DNA of 64,000 bases from Arthrobacter_H rhombi (GCF_039526245.1 NZ_BAAAIV010000004.1:310001-374000); one strand, 5' to 3'; positions 9,075 through 18,545 are shown, numbered from the stretch's first letter. Notes: generated from the letters alone by a model not told the origin. Made by a program: numbers and translations.

Positions 9075-10502
9075 GTGCCACCGGAAGACAGCAAGCACCA
9101 CCATTCCCCCACGGGCAGCAACCCGCCCGCGGGAACCAACGATTCGATCGACTTGACCGAGGACATCGGTCCGGACACCTCGACCCCCGAGGGCCGGAGC
9201 ATGATCCGCAAGGCAACCGCAGCCTCCGCCATGGGCAACATGACCGAGTGGTTCGACTACGGCGTGTACTCGGTAGCAGTCACCTACATCACCCTCCATT
9301 TCTTCCCGGGCGAATACGGCCGCATCCTGACGCTGGCCACGCTGGCCCTGTCCTTCGTGGTCCGTCCGCTCGGCGGCCTGGTCTGGGGCCCGCTGGGTGA
9401 CCGGCTGGGGCGCAAGGCGGTGCTGACGATGACCATCCTGATGATGTCGGGTGCCACCTTCCTCATCGGTGTCCTGCCGACTTTCCAGTCGGTGGGCCTG
9501 CTCGCGCCGATCCTGCTCATCCTGCTGCGCATGGTGCAGGGGTTCTCCACCGGTGGCGAGTATGGCGGTGCCGCCACGTTCATGGCCGAGTACGCCCCGG
9601 ATAAGAAGCGTGGCTTCTTCGGGTCCTTCCTCGAATTCGGCACGCTGGGCGGCTTCGCCCTCGGGGCCGCGGTCATGCTGGTCTTCCAGCTGCTGCTCCC
9701 CGAAGATGCCATGAACGCCTGGGGCTGGCGCATCCCGTTCATGTTGGCCTTGCCGATGGGCCTGGTCGGCCTCTACCTGCGGTCCAAGCTGGAGGACACC
9801 CCCGTGTTCCAGGAGCTCGAGGAGCGCGGCGAAGTCGAGGAAAGCAACAGCATGAAGGCGCTGGTCACCCAGTACTGGCGCCCGATGCTCATCATGTTCG
9901 GGCTGGTCGCCTGCCTGAACATGGTGAACTACACGCTGCTGAGCTACATGCCGACGTATCTGGAAAGCCAGCTCGGCCTGGACTCGAACCTGTCACTGAT
10001 CGTCATCATCGTCGGCGAGGTGGCCATGATGGCCGTCATCCCGTTTGCCGGCAGGCTCTCCGACAAGGTCGGCCGCAAGCCCATGTGGTTGACCTCGGTG
10101 ATCGGTTTGTTCATCTTCGCGCTGCCGATGTTCTGGCTCATGGGCAAGAGCTTTGGGCTGGCGATCCTCGGGTTCGCGGTGCTGGGCTTGCTCTACATCC
10201 CGCAGTTGGCGACGATCACCGCCACGTTCCCTGCCATGTTCCCCTCGCAGGTGCGCTTCGCCGGTTTCGCCATCACCTACAACGTGGCGACCGCCTTGCT
10301 CGGCGGCACGGCTGCCATGGTCAACGAGGCGGTCATCGAGGGCACCGGCTTCGTGCTCTTCCCCGCGGTGTACATGATGATTGCCGCGGTCTTCGGCGTC
10401 ATCGCCGTGAAGTTCATGACCGAAACCGCCGGCGCCTCGCTGCGCGGAACTGACGTCCCGGATTCCCACGACACCGGGATCCTGGCGGACGAGGCCAGCT
10501 AA
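9075..10502 (+). CDS. MFS transporter of the metabolite:H+ symporter (MHS) family
   Basis: A ~475-residue inner-membrane symporter. After a hydrophilic N-terminal tail of ~45 residues comes NMTEWFDYGVY, the MHS signature of the first helix, then the loop motif GDRLGRKAVL, RMVQGFSTGGEYGG, and a second GRLSDKVGRKP loop between helices 8 and 9; about 12 membrane helices are visible. The family takes up proline/betaine, citrate, alpha-ketoglutarate, shikimate or aromatic acids. The GTG start at 9075 is chosen because GGGAGG lies five bases ahead; a longer upstream extension lacks such a site. Divergence from the CoA-dependent operon suggests the substrate feeds that pathway, which is inference. 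Confidence 0.9.
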   Translation: MPPEDSKHHHSPTGSNPPAGTNDSIDLTEDIGPDTSTPEGRSMIRKATAASAMGNMTEWFDYGVYSVAVTYITLHFFPGEYGRILTLATLALSFVVRPLGGLVWGPLGDRLGRKAVLTMTILMMSGATFLIGVLPTFQSVGLLAPILLILLRMVQGFSTGGEYGGAATFMAEYAPDKKRGFFGSFLEFGTLGGFALGAAVMLVFQLLLPEDAMNAWGWRIPFMLALPMGLVGLYLRSKLEDTPVFQELEERGEVEESNSMKALVTQYWRPMLIMFGLVACLNMVNYTLLSYMPTYLESQLGLDSNLSLIVIIVGEVAMMAVIPFAGRLSDKVGRKPMWLTSVIGLFIFALPMFWLMGKSFGLAILGFAVLGLLYIPQLATITATFPAMFPSQVRFAGFAITYNVATALLGGTAAMVNEAVIEGTGFVLFPAVYMMIAAVFGVIAVKFMTETAGASLRGTDVPDSHDTGILADEAS

Positions 10503-10517
10503 CGGCCCACACACCGC

Positions 10518-10568
10518 AACCAAGCGGGCCCGGAACCATCGTCTCGATGGCTCCGGGCCCGCTTGGTT
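10518..10568. terminator. Bidirectional hairpin terminator
   Basis: A near-perfect inverted repeat with arms AACCAAGCGGGCCCGGA and its complement, extended by CCATCG/CGATGG around a TCT loop. It lies between the convergent ends of the MHS transporter gene and the SRPBCC gene and could end both transcripts. There is no long T-run, as is usual in high-G+C actinobacteria. Confidence 0.8.
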
Positions 10569-10594
10569 GGTGGGGACGTTGTCCCCGGTAGTAC

Positions 10595-11128
10595 TCAGCC
10601 CGCTTCGGGTTCCACGGCGGCAGCGCCGGGGTTCAAGGCCGAACCAGGTGCATCTGCCGGGCCGGTGCCGCCGGGCTCGTCCTCCACGGTACGTCGGGTT
10701 TCCCGCCGGCTGGCCCGCGCCTCTCCGGCTGCAGCGAGTGCCGCGGCCAGGGCGTCCAGGCGCTCCTTCGGGTCCCCGTCGTCGTTGCCGAACATGCCGT
10801 GGAGCAGGCCCCCGTCGGTGCGGGTCAGCACCACGGTGCAGCCGAACCCGGTATCGGCAACGTCGAAGGTGATCTCGGTGCTGTCCAGCCCGAGACCGGC
10901 TCCGGTGTGCCAGGTCATCAGGCCGCGGTTGGTGGTGGCAGCGATCTTCACGGTGGTGCGCTCGTGGCCGCCGTCGGAGACCAGCGTGATGGAGTGGCCG
11001 TCCTCGACGTCGCCCTCGACATCTTCCACGCCGGGAACCCACGTGCAGTATTGGGCCCCGTCCTGGAGCACGCTCCAGACCACATCACCGGTCGCATCGA
11101 CATCCTGTTGGGTACGCAACGATTCCAT
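10595..11128 (-). CDS. SRPBCC-superfamily protein with disordered tail
   Basis: A 177-residue protein. Residues 1-~135 look like a START/Bet v1-type (polyketide cyclase/dehydrase) fold: it starts with a strand, then VWSVLQDGAQYCTWVPGVEDVEG, a common actinobacterial SRPBCC opening with the Trp-Val-Pro motif, and ends in a long helix. The last ~40 residues are rich in Pro, Gly, Ala and Glu and look disordered. These proteins bind hydrophobic ligands; no specific function can be given. TAGGCT lies six bases before the ATG, so the transcript is probably leaderless. Confidence 0.75.
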   Translation of the reverse strand: MESLRTQQDVDATGDVVWSVLQDGAQYCTWVPGVEDVEGDVEDGHSITLVSDGGHERTTVKIAATTNRGLMTWHTGAGLGLDSTEITFDVADTGFGCTVVLTRTDGGLLHGMFGNDDGDPKERLDALAAALAAAGEARASRRETRRTVEDEPGGTGPADAPGSALNPGAAAVEPEAG

Positions 11129-11159
11129 GGCCGGAGCCTACCGCGCCTACGCTGTGGAC
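11129..11159. promoter_or_regulatory. Divergent leaderless promoter pair
   Basis: The 31 bases between two divergent start codons contain a minus-strand TAGGCT (complement of 11135-11140) and a plus-strand TACGCT (11148-11153), each exactly six bases from its ATG. Both -10 elements thus lie between the start codons, and each -35 region must fall inside the opposite coding sequence. Polymerases could hardly occupy both at once. Confidence 0.65.
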
Positions 11160-11669
11160 ATGCCGACACTGCACGAAAGCCAGCCCCAGCACACCGAGGT
11201 CAACGCAGTTTCCGAGCAGTTGCGCCGCGAAACCGGAGCACGCCAGGGACTGGATTTCCTGCGCGCCATCATCTCCGGCGAGCTGCCGGAATCACCGCTG
11301 CTCACGGCGCTGGGCGTGCACACGGTCCATGCCGATGCGGGAACCGTGCGCCTGGAGACGGTGCCCCAGTCCCAGCAGTTCAACACCATCGGCACCGGCC
11401 ACGGCGGCTTCCTGTCCACGTTGCTGGACACGGCGCTGGGGTTCAGCGTGGAGTCCCTCTCCCCTGCCGGGACGACCTGGACGACGACCGACCTGCACGT
11501 GAGGTTCCGCCGCCCGATGACCGTCGATTCAGGAGTGGTCTCGGCCGTCGGCCACGTGGAACATTACGGGCGCTCCACCGCCATCGCCTCGGGCGAGGTC
11601 CGCGACGGCGAGGGGCGCATCCTCGCCAGCGCGACGGCGTCGTTCTTTGCCTTGCGGGATCAGGAATAG
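11160..11669 (+). CDS. PaaI-family hotdog thioesterase
   Basis: A 169-residue hotdog-fold acyl-CoA thioesterase. The family motif appears as NTIGTGHGGFLSTLLDTALG (residues ~77-96), with the helix-entry HGG and the Asp of the active site; TTTDLHVRFRRPM provides the long central strand. Such enzymes hydrolyse aryl- or acyl-CoA esters and rescue CoA. The ATG at 11160 is six bases after a TACGCT -10 element. The gene overlaps the end of the convergent permease gene by 10 bases. It might serve the nearby CoA-dependent pathway, but it is not in that operon. Confidence 0.85.
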   Translation: MPTLHESQPQHTEVNAVSEQLRRETGARQGLDFLRAIISGELPESPLLTALGVHTVHADAGTVRLETVPQSQQFNTIGTGHGGFLSTLLDTALGFSVESLSPAGTTWTTTDLHVRFRRPMTVDSGVVSAVGHVEHYGRSTAIASGEVRDGEGRILASATASFFALRDQE

Positions 11670-13096
11670 AACTCGTTGGCCGGCGCGTTCTTGCGGACCC
11701 GTAGCCAGCCGATCCACAGCGCCAGGGCGATGACCGGGATGCAGGCGATGGTGTAGAGGCCCAGGTGGTAGACCTCGCCGGTGGCCGGATCGGACATGCT
11801 GTCGAACGAGATGAGCACCGTGATGACCAGCAGGGAGATGATCCCGGCCCAGCTGGTCCAGGGGGCCCCGGGCATCGGCAGGCTGGAGACCTTGCCCTTG
11901 CGGTGGCGCAGCATCAGCTGGCAGGCGAAGATCGTCCCCCAGGTGAATATGACGCCGATCGATGCGGTGTTCAGCGCGAGGTCGAAGGCATGGGAACCGC
12001 CCAGCCAGATGTTGGCCAGGATGCCGACCAGGTACACGGCGCCGACGGTGACGATGCCGGCCCAGGGGACGTAGCGGCTGTTCATCCGTGCCAACACCTT
12101 CGGCGCGTGGCCGTTGTTGGCCATGGCGCGGAAGACGCGGCCGATGGAATACAGCCCCGAATTGCACGAGCTCAGTGCCGCGGTGATGACCACGAAGTTC
12201 ATGACGTCGCCGATCCAGGCGGCGCCCAGCTGGTCGAACACCGTGACGAACGGGCTTTCGCCGGCCTTGTAGTGGTCCCACGGCATCAGCATGGCCAGCA
12301 GGGTCACCGAGCCGACGTAGAAGACCACGATGCGCAGCACGACGGCGCGGATGGCCCGCGGGACCTCGCGCGCCGGGTCCTCCATCTCACCGGCGGTGAT
12401 GCCGACCAGTTCGATGGCGTTGTAGGCGAAGACGACGGAGTTCAGCACCAGGATGCAGATGAAGAAGCCGCGCGGGAACATCCCGCCCTCGCTGGCCCAG
12501 AGGTTGGAGACGGCGGCGTGGCCGTCGCCGATCTGGGTGTTCATCGCGACCATGACGACGCCGACGATGAGGAACAGGACGATGGCGGTGACCTTCAGCG
12601 CCGAGGCCCAGAACTCGAACTCGCCGAACGCCTTGGCGCTGAAGAGGTTGACCGCCACCAGCAGGACCAGCGCACAGATGGCCGAGACCTCGATCGGGAC
12701 GCCGGGGAAGAAGAACTGGAAGTACAGCCCGATGGCAATCAGCTCGGCGATGCCGGTCATGATCCAGTTCAGGACGTACATCCACCCGGCGAGGAATGCG
12801 CCCTTGGCCCCGAACAGCTCGCCGGCATAGCTGACGAAGGAACCGGAGGACTGGCGGTACATAATCAGCTCGCCGAGGGCGCGCATCAGGAAGTAGGCGA
12901 TGAGCCCGGCGATGGCGTAGGAGAAGATCAGCGACGGTCCGGTCGAGGCCAACCGGCCGCCCGCGCCCATGAAGAGGCCGACGCCGATGGCCCCACCCAT
13001 CGCGATCATCTGGACGTGCCGGCGGGTCAGGGTCTTCTTGTAGCCCTCGGCGGTGACGTCCGCCGTGGCCGTGCTGTTGTGGTCGGGGTGGGACAC
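11660..13096 (-). CDS. Amino acid permease (APC superfamily, AnsP/CycA-like)
   Basis: A 478-residue transporter with about 12 membrane helices. The opening TRRHVQMIAMGGAIGVGLFM and GPSLIFSYAIAGLIAYFLMR are the amino acid transporter signatures of APC-family amino acid permeases; MYRQSSGSFVSYA and a YNAIELVGITAGE segment resemble asparagine and D-serine/alanine/glycine permeases. The GTG at 13096 has GGAAGGAA six bases upstream. It imports an amino acid with protons. The exact substrate (Asn is the best guess) cannot be settled from motifs. Confidence 0.87.
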   Translation of the reverse strand: MSHPDHNSTATADVTAEGYKKTLTRRHVQMIAMGGAIGVGLFMGAGGRLASTGPSLIFSYAIAGLIAYFLMRALGELIMYRQSSGSFVSYAGELFGAKGAFLAGWMYVLNWIMTGIAELIAIGLYFQFFFPGVPIEVSAICALVLLVAVNLFSAKAFGEFEFWASALKVTAIVLFLIVGVVMVAMNTQIGDGHAAVSNLWASEGGMFPRGFFICILVLNSVVFAYNAIELVGITAGEMEDPAREVPRAIRAVVLRIVVFYVGSVTLLAMLMPWDHYKAGESPFVTVFDQLGAAWIGDVMNFVVITAALSSCNSGLYSIGRVFRAMANNGHAPKVLARMNSRYVPWAGIVTVGAVYLVGILANIWLGGSHAFDLALNTASIGVIFTWGTIFACQLMLRHRKGKVSSLPMPGAPWTSWAGIISLLVITVLISFDSMSDPATGEVYHLGLYTIACIPVIALALWIGWLRVRKNAPANEFYS

Positions 13097-13266
13097 ACCG
13101 ATTCCTTCCGGGTTCCGGGCACTGCGGTGTGGCCGGGGTGGATCGAGGGGACACGATAGTGTAGTCCGGATCACCCTCGCCACCGTTAATCGCCGGCTCC
13201 TTGCGTCCACCTCGGGGCAGCCGAGGACGGCAGCCGCGGGGTGGCCCCGCGTCTAGACTGGTGCGG

Positions 13267-14220
<954 letters not shown>

Positions 14221-14228
14221 GGGGCCAC

Positions 14229-15347
14229 ATGGACATCGAGCCACTGCTCTCGGCCCTGGCGGCCGCGCTGAACGAGGACGGGCCCGCCGTCGAGATCCTG
14301 CCGGGCGATTCCCCCGGCAGCCACCGCCTCGAACAGGCGGGGGACGCCCCCGGGGGAAGTGCCGCCGTCGTGCGCACTTCGGGTTCCACGGGGACCCCCA
14401 AGCGCACCGTGCTGCCGATCGACTCGCTTGCCGCCTCCTCCATGGCCACCGCGGAATATCTGGGCGCCGAGGGCCAGTGGCTGCTTGCCTTGCCCGTGCA
14501 CTACGTGGCGGGACTGGCAGTGCTCACCCGCAGCCTCTACGCCGGGACCCGCCCGTGGGCGATGGACCTGGAGGCACGCTTCACCCCCGAGGCGTTCACC
14601 GCAGCTGCAGCCGAGCTGACCGATCGCGTGCGGATCACCTCGCTGGTGCCCACGCAGCTGGCCCGCCTACTTGATGACCCGGAACCGGAGACCGTCGCCG
14701 CCTTGCGCCGGTTCAACGCCATCCTGCTCGGTGGCGGCTCCACCTCCGAACCGTTGCGCGCCGCGGCACGCAGCCACGGGCTGCGGGTCATCCGCACCTA
14801 CGGGATGAGCGAAACCTGCGGCGGCTGCGTGTACGACGGCGAGCCCCTCCCCGGGGTGCAGATCTCCAGCACCGGCGGCAGGATCCGGCTGGGCGGCGAT
14901 GTCGTCGCCGGAGGCTACCTGGGGAATCCGGAACTCACCGATGCCCACTTCACGCTGGACTCCGACGGAACCCGGTGGTTCACCACCGATGACCTGGGCT
15001 CCTACCGGGACGGGACGCTGCGGGTCGAGGGACGTATCGACGATGTCATCAACACCGGCGGCGTCAAGGTCTCCGCGGGCGCCGTCGCGACCGCCCTCGA
15101 GGCGGTGCCGGGGGTGCGTTCGGCGCTGGTCGTGGGGGTCCCCGACCCCGAATGGGGGGCATCCGTCGGCGCGCTCGTCACCGGGCAAGCCACCCCGGAT
15201 TCCCTCCGTGACGCCGTGCGTTCGGAGCTGGGCCGGGCAGCGGTGCCCCACCGGCTGCTGATGGTCTCCGAACTGCCGACCCTGCCGGGCGGCAAACCCG
15301 ACCGTCAACGGGCAATTTCCCTGTTGGGGAACGCGGAGAGAGAATAG
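14229..15347 (+). CDS. menE: o-Succinylbenzoate--CoA ligase
   Basis: A 372-residue AMP-forming ligase that activates o-succinylbenzoate for MenB. The P-loop-like RTSGSTGTPKRTVLP, the YGMSETCGG motif, TTDDLGS and GRIDDVINTGGVKVS hinge motifs are all in order, and PGGKPDRQR near the C terminus carries the catalytic Lys. It is shorter than free-standing acyl-CoA synthetases, as is usual for actinobacterial MenE. It starts eight bases after menB with GGGGG upstream, consistent with one men operon. Confidence 0.93.
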   Translation: MDIEPLLSALAAALNEDGPAVEILPGDSPGSHRLEQAGDAPGGSAAVVRTSGSTGTPKRTVLPIDSLAASSMATAEYLGAEGQWLLALPVHYVAGLAVLTRSLYAGTRPWAMDLEARFTPEAFTAAAAELTDRVRITSLVPTQLARLLDDPEPETVAALRRFNAILLGGGSTSEPLRAAARSHGLRVIRTYGMSETCGGCVYDGEPLPGVQISSTGGRIRLGGDVVAGGYLGNPELTDAHFTLDSDGTRWFTTDDLGSYRDGTLRVEGRIDDVINTGGVKVSAGAVATALEAVPGVRSALVVGVPDPEWGASVGALVTGQATPDSLRDAVRSELGRAAVPHRLLMVSELPTLPGGKPDRQRAISLLGNAERE

Positions 15348-15390
15348 GACGCTGGCGAAACCGACAGCATCCGACCGAGAGGACCCCACC

Positions 15391-16287
15391 GTGGCCACGA
15401 CCGCCCAATGGATCGAAGGCGCCCGGCTGCGCACCCTCCCGATGGCTGTCGCCCCCGTCATCATCGGCACGGCTGCCGCTTATGGGGTGGACGGGAACGT
15501 CTGGTGGTTCCGTGCCGTTCTGGCGGCGTTGGTCTCGCTGCTGTTGCAGGTGGGCGTGAACTACGCCAACGACTATTCCGATGGCATCCGCGGGACCGAT
15601 GACGTCCGGGTCGGACCGTTGCGTTTGACGGGCTCGGGGGCCGCGAAGCCCGGCCAGGTCAAGGCCGCCGCCTTCGCCTGCTTTGGCGCCGCCGCGGTGG
15701 CGGGCCTGGTCCTGGTGCTGCTCTCCCAGGCGTGGCCGCTGCTGCTGGTTGGCGTCGCCGCGATCTTCGCTGCCTGGGGATACACCGGCGGTGAACGTCC
15801 CTATGGCTACCAGGGGCTGGGGGACATCTTCGTCTTCCTCTTCTTCGGCCTGGTGGCGACGCTGGGGACCACCTTCACACAGGTCCTGCAGCTTCCTGCC
15901 ACGGCCTGGGTCGGCGCTTGCGCGACGGGGTTGATTGCCACTGCGCTGCTGATGGCCAACAACGTCCGTGACATCCCCACGGACCGCGAGGTGGGCAAAC
16001 GGACCCTCGCCGTGCGCCTCGGTGATGACTGGGCGCGCGTGGCGTATGTCCTGATGCTGGCCCTGCCGATCCTGCTGCCCTTGCTGCTGGTGCAGGAGTT
16101 CCCGTGGCTGATGCTCGTGGTGCTGGTGGCGCCGATGTGCCTGATGCCCGCCTGGGTCATGCTCAGGAGCCGTGACCGCAAGGCCCTGATCCCGGTGCTC
16201 AAACACACGGGGTTCATCAACCTGGGCTACAGCATCCTGTTTGCCCTCGGCATGGTCATCACCGTGGTGCTCCGCCACCAGGGCTGA
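15391..16287 (+). CDS. menA: 1,4-dihydroxy-2-naphthoate polyprenyltransferase
   Basis: A 298-residue UbiA-family integral membrane enzyme attaching the polyprenyl chain to dihydroxynaphthoate. The first Asp-rich motif is NDYSDGIRGTDD (60-71) and the second is NNVRDIPTDREVGKRTLAVRLG; RLTGSGAAKP between them is typical of MenA. Eight or nine membrane helices are visible. The GTG start at 15391 follows GAGAGGA. Third gene of the menB-menE-menA run. Confidence 0.93.
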   Translation: MATTAQWIEGARLRTLPMAVAPVIIGTAAAYGVDGNVWWFRAVLAALVSLLLQVGVNYANDYSDGIRGTDDVRVGPLRLTGSGAAKPGQVKAAAFACFGAAAVAGLVLVLLSQAWPLLLVGVAAIFAAWGYTGGERPYGYQGLGDIFVFLFFGLVATLGTTFTQVLQLPATAWVGACATGLIATALLMANNVRDIPTDREVGKRTLAVRLGDDWARVAYVLMLALPILLPLLLVQEFPWLMLVVLVAPMCLMPAWVMLRSRDRKALIPVLKHTGFINLGYSILFALGMVITVVLRHQG

Positions 16288-16299
16288 TCCGGGGACCGG

Positions 16300-16569
16300 C
16301 TACTGGAAGCGGTCTTCGGCTTCCTCGTCCTCGCGCTCGAGCGCACCCTTGTGGGATCCGGGGTGGTTGCGCAGGTCCGCCACCTTGGACTGGACCTGCT
16401 GGACACTGGCGGACCGCATCCGGTCCAGGAACAAGTAGGCGACGCAGAACGCCACAATGGCGGCGACGAGCGCCGCCAGCCACAACGAAAAACGCAGGCC
16501 CCAATACAACCCCGCGAAGACGGCGAAGAAGAGGACCAACCGGATAATGGTGTACTTGAGAACCTGCAC
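16300..16569 (-). CDS. DUF4229-type small membrane protein
   Basis: An 89-residue protein with two adjacent membrane helices (residues ~5-25 and ~28-46) and a charged tail ending in an acidic run. The LDRMRSASVQQVQSK segment after the helices and the gene's place beside menA fit the actinobacterial DUF4229 family, which often neighbours menaquinone genes. Function unknown. TAGAAT is six bases before the GTG start, so the transcript appears leaderless. Confidence 0.75.
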   Translation of the reverse strand: MQVLKYTIIRLVLFFAVFAGLYWGLRFSLWLAALVAAIVAFCVAYLFLDRMRSASVQQVQSKVADLRNHPGSHKGALEREDEEAEDRFQ

Positions 16570-16623
16570 ACTTCGATTCTACCGGCTGCACCGGGGAGCT
16601 GGAATCTTCACTACACTGGAAGC

Positions 16624-17049
16624 ATGGTCAGGAATTTGATGCTCGGCGCTTTGGTGGCCCTCGCCGTCACCATCTACGCGTTGATCCAATGTGTGCAGAC
16701 ACCGGCGCACCGGGTCCGGAGCATTCCCAAGCCGGGCTGGATTCTAGCCATCATCCTGCTGCCGCTCGTCGGCGCGTGCCTGTGGTTCTGGTTGGGCCGG
16801 CCCAACGATGCGATCCCCGGCCCCACCACCCGTCAGGCCCCGACCCGCGGCCCCTCGGCCCCCGATGACAACCCCGAATTCCTGCGCAGCCTCGAGACGC
16901 AACGCCGGCAGCGCGCCAAGGACGAAGAGTTGCGCCGTCGCGAAGCCGAGCTGAAAGCCAGGGAAGCGAAGGCCCAGAAGGACCAGCAACCGCCCAATGA
17001 CAGTGATGGGCTTCCTTCGGACCGGGATACCAATCCCCCCACTGCCTAG
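16624..17049 (+). CDS. PLDc_N-type membrane protein with charged coiled tail
   Basis: A 141-residue protein. Two N-terminal helices (~3-22 and ~38-58) frame VRSIPKPGWILAIILLPLVG, the signature of the PLDc_N domain found alone in many small actinobacterial membrane proteins. The C-terminal half is a charged, coiled-coil-like stretch (SLETQRRQRAKDEELRR, then KAREAKAQK) ending in a polar tail. Role unknown. TACACT lies six bases before the ATG; with the divergent DUF4229 gene this makes a second compact leaderless pair (54-base gap). Confidence 0.75.
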   Translation: MVRNLMLGALVALAVTIYALIQCVQTPAHRVRSIPKPGWILAIILLPLVGACLWFWLGRPNDAIPGPTTRQAPTRGPSAPDDNPEFLRSLETQRRQRAKDEELRRREAELKAREAKAQKDQQPPNDSDGLPSDRDTNPPTA

Positions 17050-17063
17050 TTCGCGCCGCCGCG

Positions 17064-17297
17064 TCAGCGCGGGGGCGTCGACGTCGTTTTCCGGATGCGG
17101 TAGACGAGCACACCCAGGCTGACGCCGCAGGCCAAGAGCAGGACCAGAGCCAGGCCCAACAGCACCAGTTTCGCCACGATCGCCGCCAGGAAGGTCGAGA
17201 TCAGCGCTGCGACGATGGCCAGGCCGGCCAACGTCAGCGGCAGCACTGCGGTGCGCCGATACGGAAGCGGCCGGTCGGATCCTGGCGTGGAAGTCAT
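17064..17297 (-). CDS. Small two-helix membrane protein
   Basis: A 77-residue protein I do not recognise. It has a short basic N terminus (DRPLPYRRTAVLPL), two hydrophobic helices (about 16-38 and 40-63) and a basic end. The ATG at 17297 is preferred to one six codons upstream because TACGCT sits exactly six bases before it, as in other genes here. Similar small actinobacterial inner-membrane proteins have no known role. Confidence 0.65.
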   Translation of the reverse strand: MTSTPGSDRPLPYRRTAVLPLTLAGLAIVAALISTFLAAIVAKLVLLGLALVLLLACGVSLGVLVYRIRKTTSTPPR

Positions 17298-17330
17298 GGA
17301 TCCAGCGTAGGCCACGGCGCCTGCCGCAGC

Positions 17331-17813
17331 TCATTCGGGCCTGCGGGCCAACTCCATCGACATCGACGGCACCCAGCTCCCGCCGTCGTCCGTTGAGAGG
17401 TATCCGTCCTCCTGCCACGTGGCACCGACGATGCGGATGTCAAAGCGCATGCGCACAGCTGCCGCCACCTCGAATCCCCAGCTGTAGCAACCGGGCCCCG
17501 TGACGTCGAGCCCGACCTCAAGGGTGTTTCCACCCGAGGTGCTGCGCCAACGGTAGCCGCCGAGCGCCACGTCGTAGCTGGCCACGGCGAAGGCCCTGAA
17601 CCTGACATCCGCGACGTCCCCGGGAGCCGTCCCCCGGCCCTCCACGGTCAACAGTTCCCCATCCAGACGCAGTTCGACGCGTTCGAGCTGGTCGAACTCG
17701 GTGCGGCCGCGGGCGGTCATCGTCCACCCGCTCCCCCGCCATGTTCCCACCAGCGGTTTCAGCGCGGCCATTGCCTCGATCTGTTCCTGGAGCCCCGGGT
17801 CACCGTCCCTCAT
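17331..17813 (-). CDS. DUF1579/FABP-like (nitrobindin-type) protein
   Basis: A 160-residue protein resembling the DUF1579/heme-binding-like beta-barrel families. It has LKPLVGTWRGSGW near the N terminus (the GTWxGxG opening), a middle run of beta strands, and GATWQEDGYLSTDDGGSW near the end. Function is unclear and no heme ligand can be assigned. The start overlaps the stop of the VC0807-type gene as ATGA, so the two are co-translated. Confidence 0.6.
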   Translation of the reverse strand: MRDGDPGLQEQIEAMAALKPLVGTWRGSGWTMTARGRTEFDQLERVELRLDGELLTVEGRGTAPGDVADVRFRAFAVASYDVALGGYRWRSTSGGNTLEVGLDVTGPGCYSWGFEVAAAVRMRFDIRIVGATWQEDGYLSTDDGGSWVPSMSMELARRPE

Positions 17814-18496
17814 GCTTGCTCGAGTGCCGCCCGGCGGGCGTCCCCGGCCCGTTGGGCCTTCTTCCCGAGCGTGATCGTGTAGGTGATCAGGCCGGCGAGG
17901 ACCACGAAGGGCATGATGCTGGCAACGGTGAAGGCCGTGTCGAAGTCGATGGTGTAGGCCAGGACGATGCGCACCACGGCCTCGAGGATGAACGCCACTC
18001 CCCAGACGTTGTTGATCCGGTACTGGGTGGCCCTGAACTGCGGGTACTGCCACAGCCCGTACCAGTAGTCGAGTCCGGCCCGGGTTCCGTCGGTGGCGAA
18101 TTTGGCCCCGAAAAAGAACATCATGGGCTTGGGCAGGAGCAGCGACACCAGGCAGGCCAGACCAAATCCGCCGGTGATGGCCGAATCCTTGACCAGGAGG
18201 AGCCGCTCATCCCCGCCCCCGATGAAGGCGGCCGCGGCGGAAAGCAAGACCCACACCAGGATGATCAGGGATGCACCGCTCAGCCGGCGGGCCCGCACCC
18301 AGGTGATGCCCATCATGAGCAGCGGTCCCACACCTGAGAGGACGTACGCCCACTGCGTGCTCAGTCCGGCACTCTTGGCCCACTGGTACACCACGATGGT
18401 CACGCCGACGTCGAAGACCGCAGTCATGGCGAAGCTGCCAAGCATCGCCTTGCCATTCATGTGCCGTGCTGCTGGGCTGGTCTCCGTGGTCGCCAT
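17810..18496 (-). CDS. VC0807-family integral membrane protein
   Basis: A 228-residue protein with about six membrane helices. GVGPLLMMGITWVRARRLSG and the following helix, then KDSAITGGFGLACLVSLLLP and a NNVWGVAFILEAVVR segment, match the VC0807 family of uncharacterised bacterial membrane proteins. It is divergent from a PaaX-type regulator gene with a palindrome between them, so that regulator may control it. CACACT six bases before the ATG may be a variant leaderless -10 element. Confidence 0.75.
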   Translation of the reverse strand: MATTETSPAARHMNGKAMLGSFAMTAVFDVGVTIVVYQWAKSAGLSTQWAYVLSGVGPLLMMGITWVRARRLSGASLIILVWVLLSAAAAFIGGGDERLLLVKDSAITGGFGLACLVSLLLPKPMMFFFGAKFATDGTRAGLDYWYGLWQYPQFRATQYRINNVWGVAFILEAVVRIVLAYTIDFDTAFTVASIMPFVVLAGLITYTITLGKKAQRAGDARRAALEQA

Positions 18497-18518
18497 GGCC
18501 CAAGTGTGACATAATCGA

Positions 18519-18531
18519 TCCCGTTTCGGGA
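18519..18531. promoter_or_regulatory. Palindrome TCCCGTTTCGGGA between divergent genes
   Basis: Five-base arms around TTT, located just downstream of a plus-strand CATAAT (18510-18515) that could be the -10 element of the PaaX-type gene, and 15 bases before its ATG. The position fits an operator for autoregulation. No experiment or close match supports this, so it is a candidate only. Confidence 0.4.
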
Positions 18532-18545
18532 AGGAAAATTAGCTG

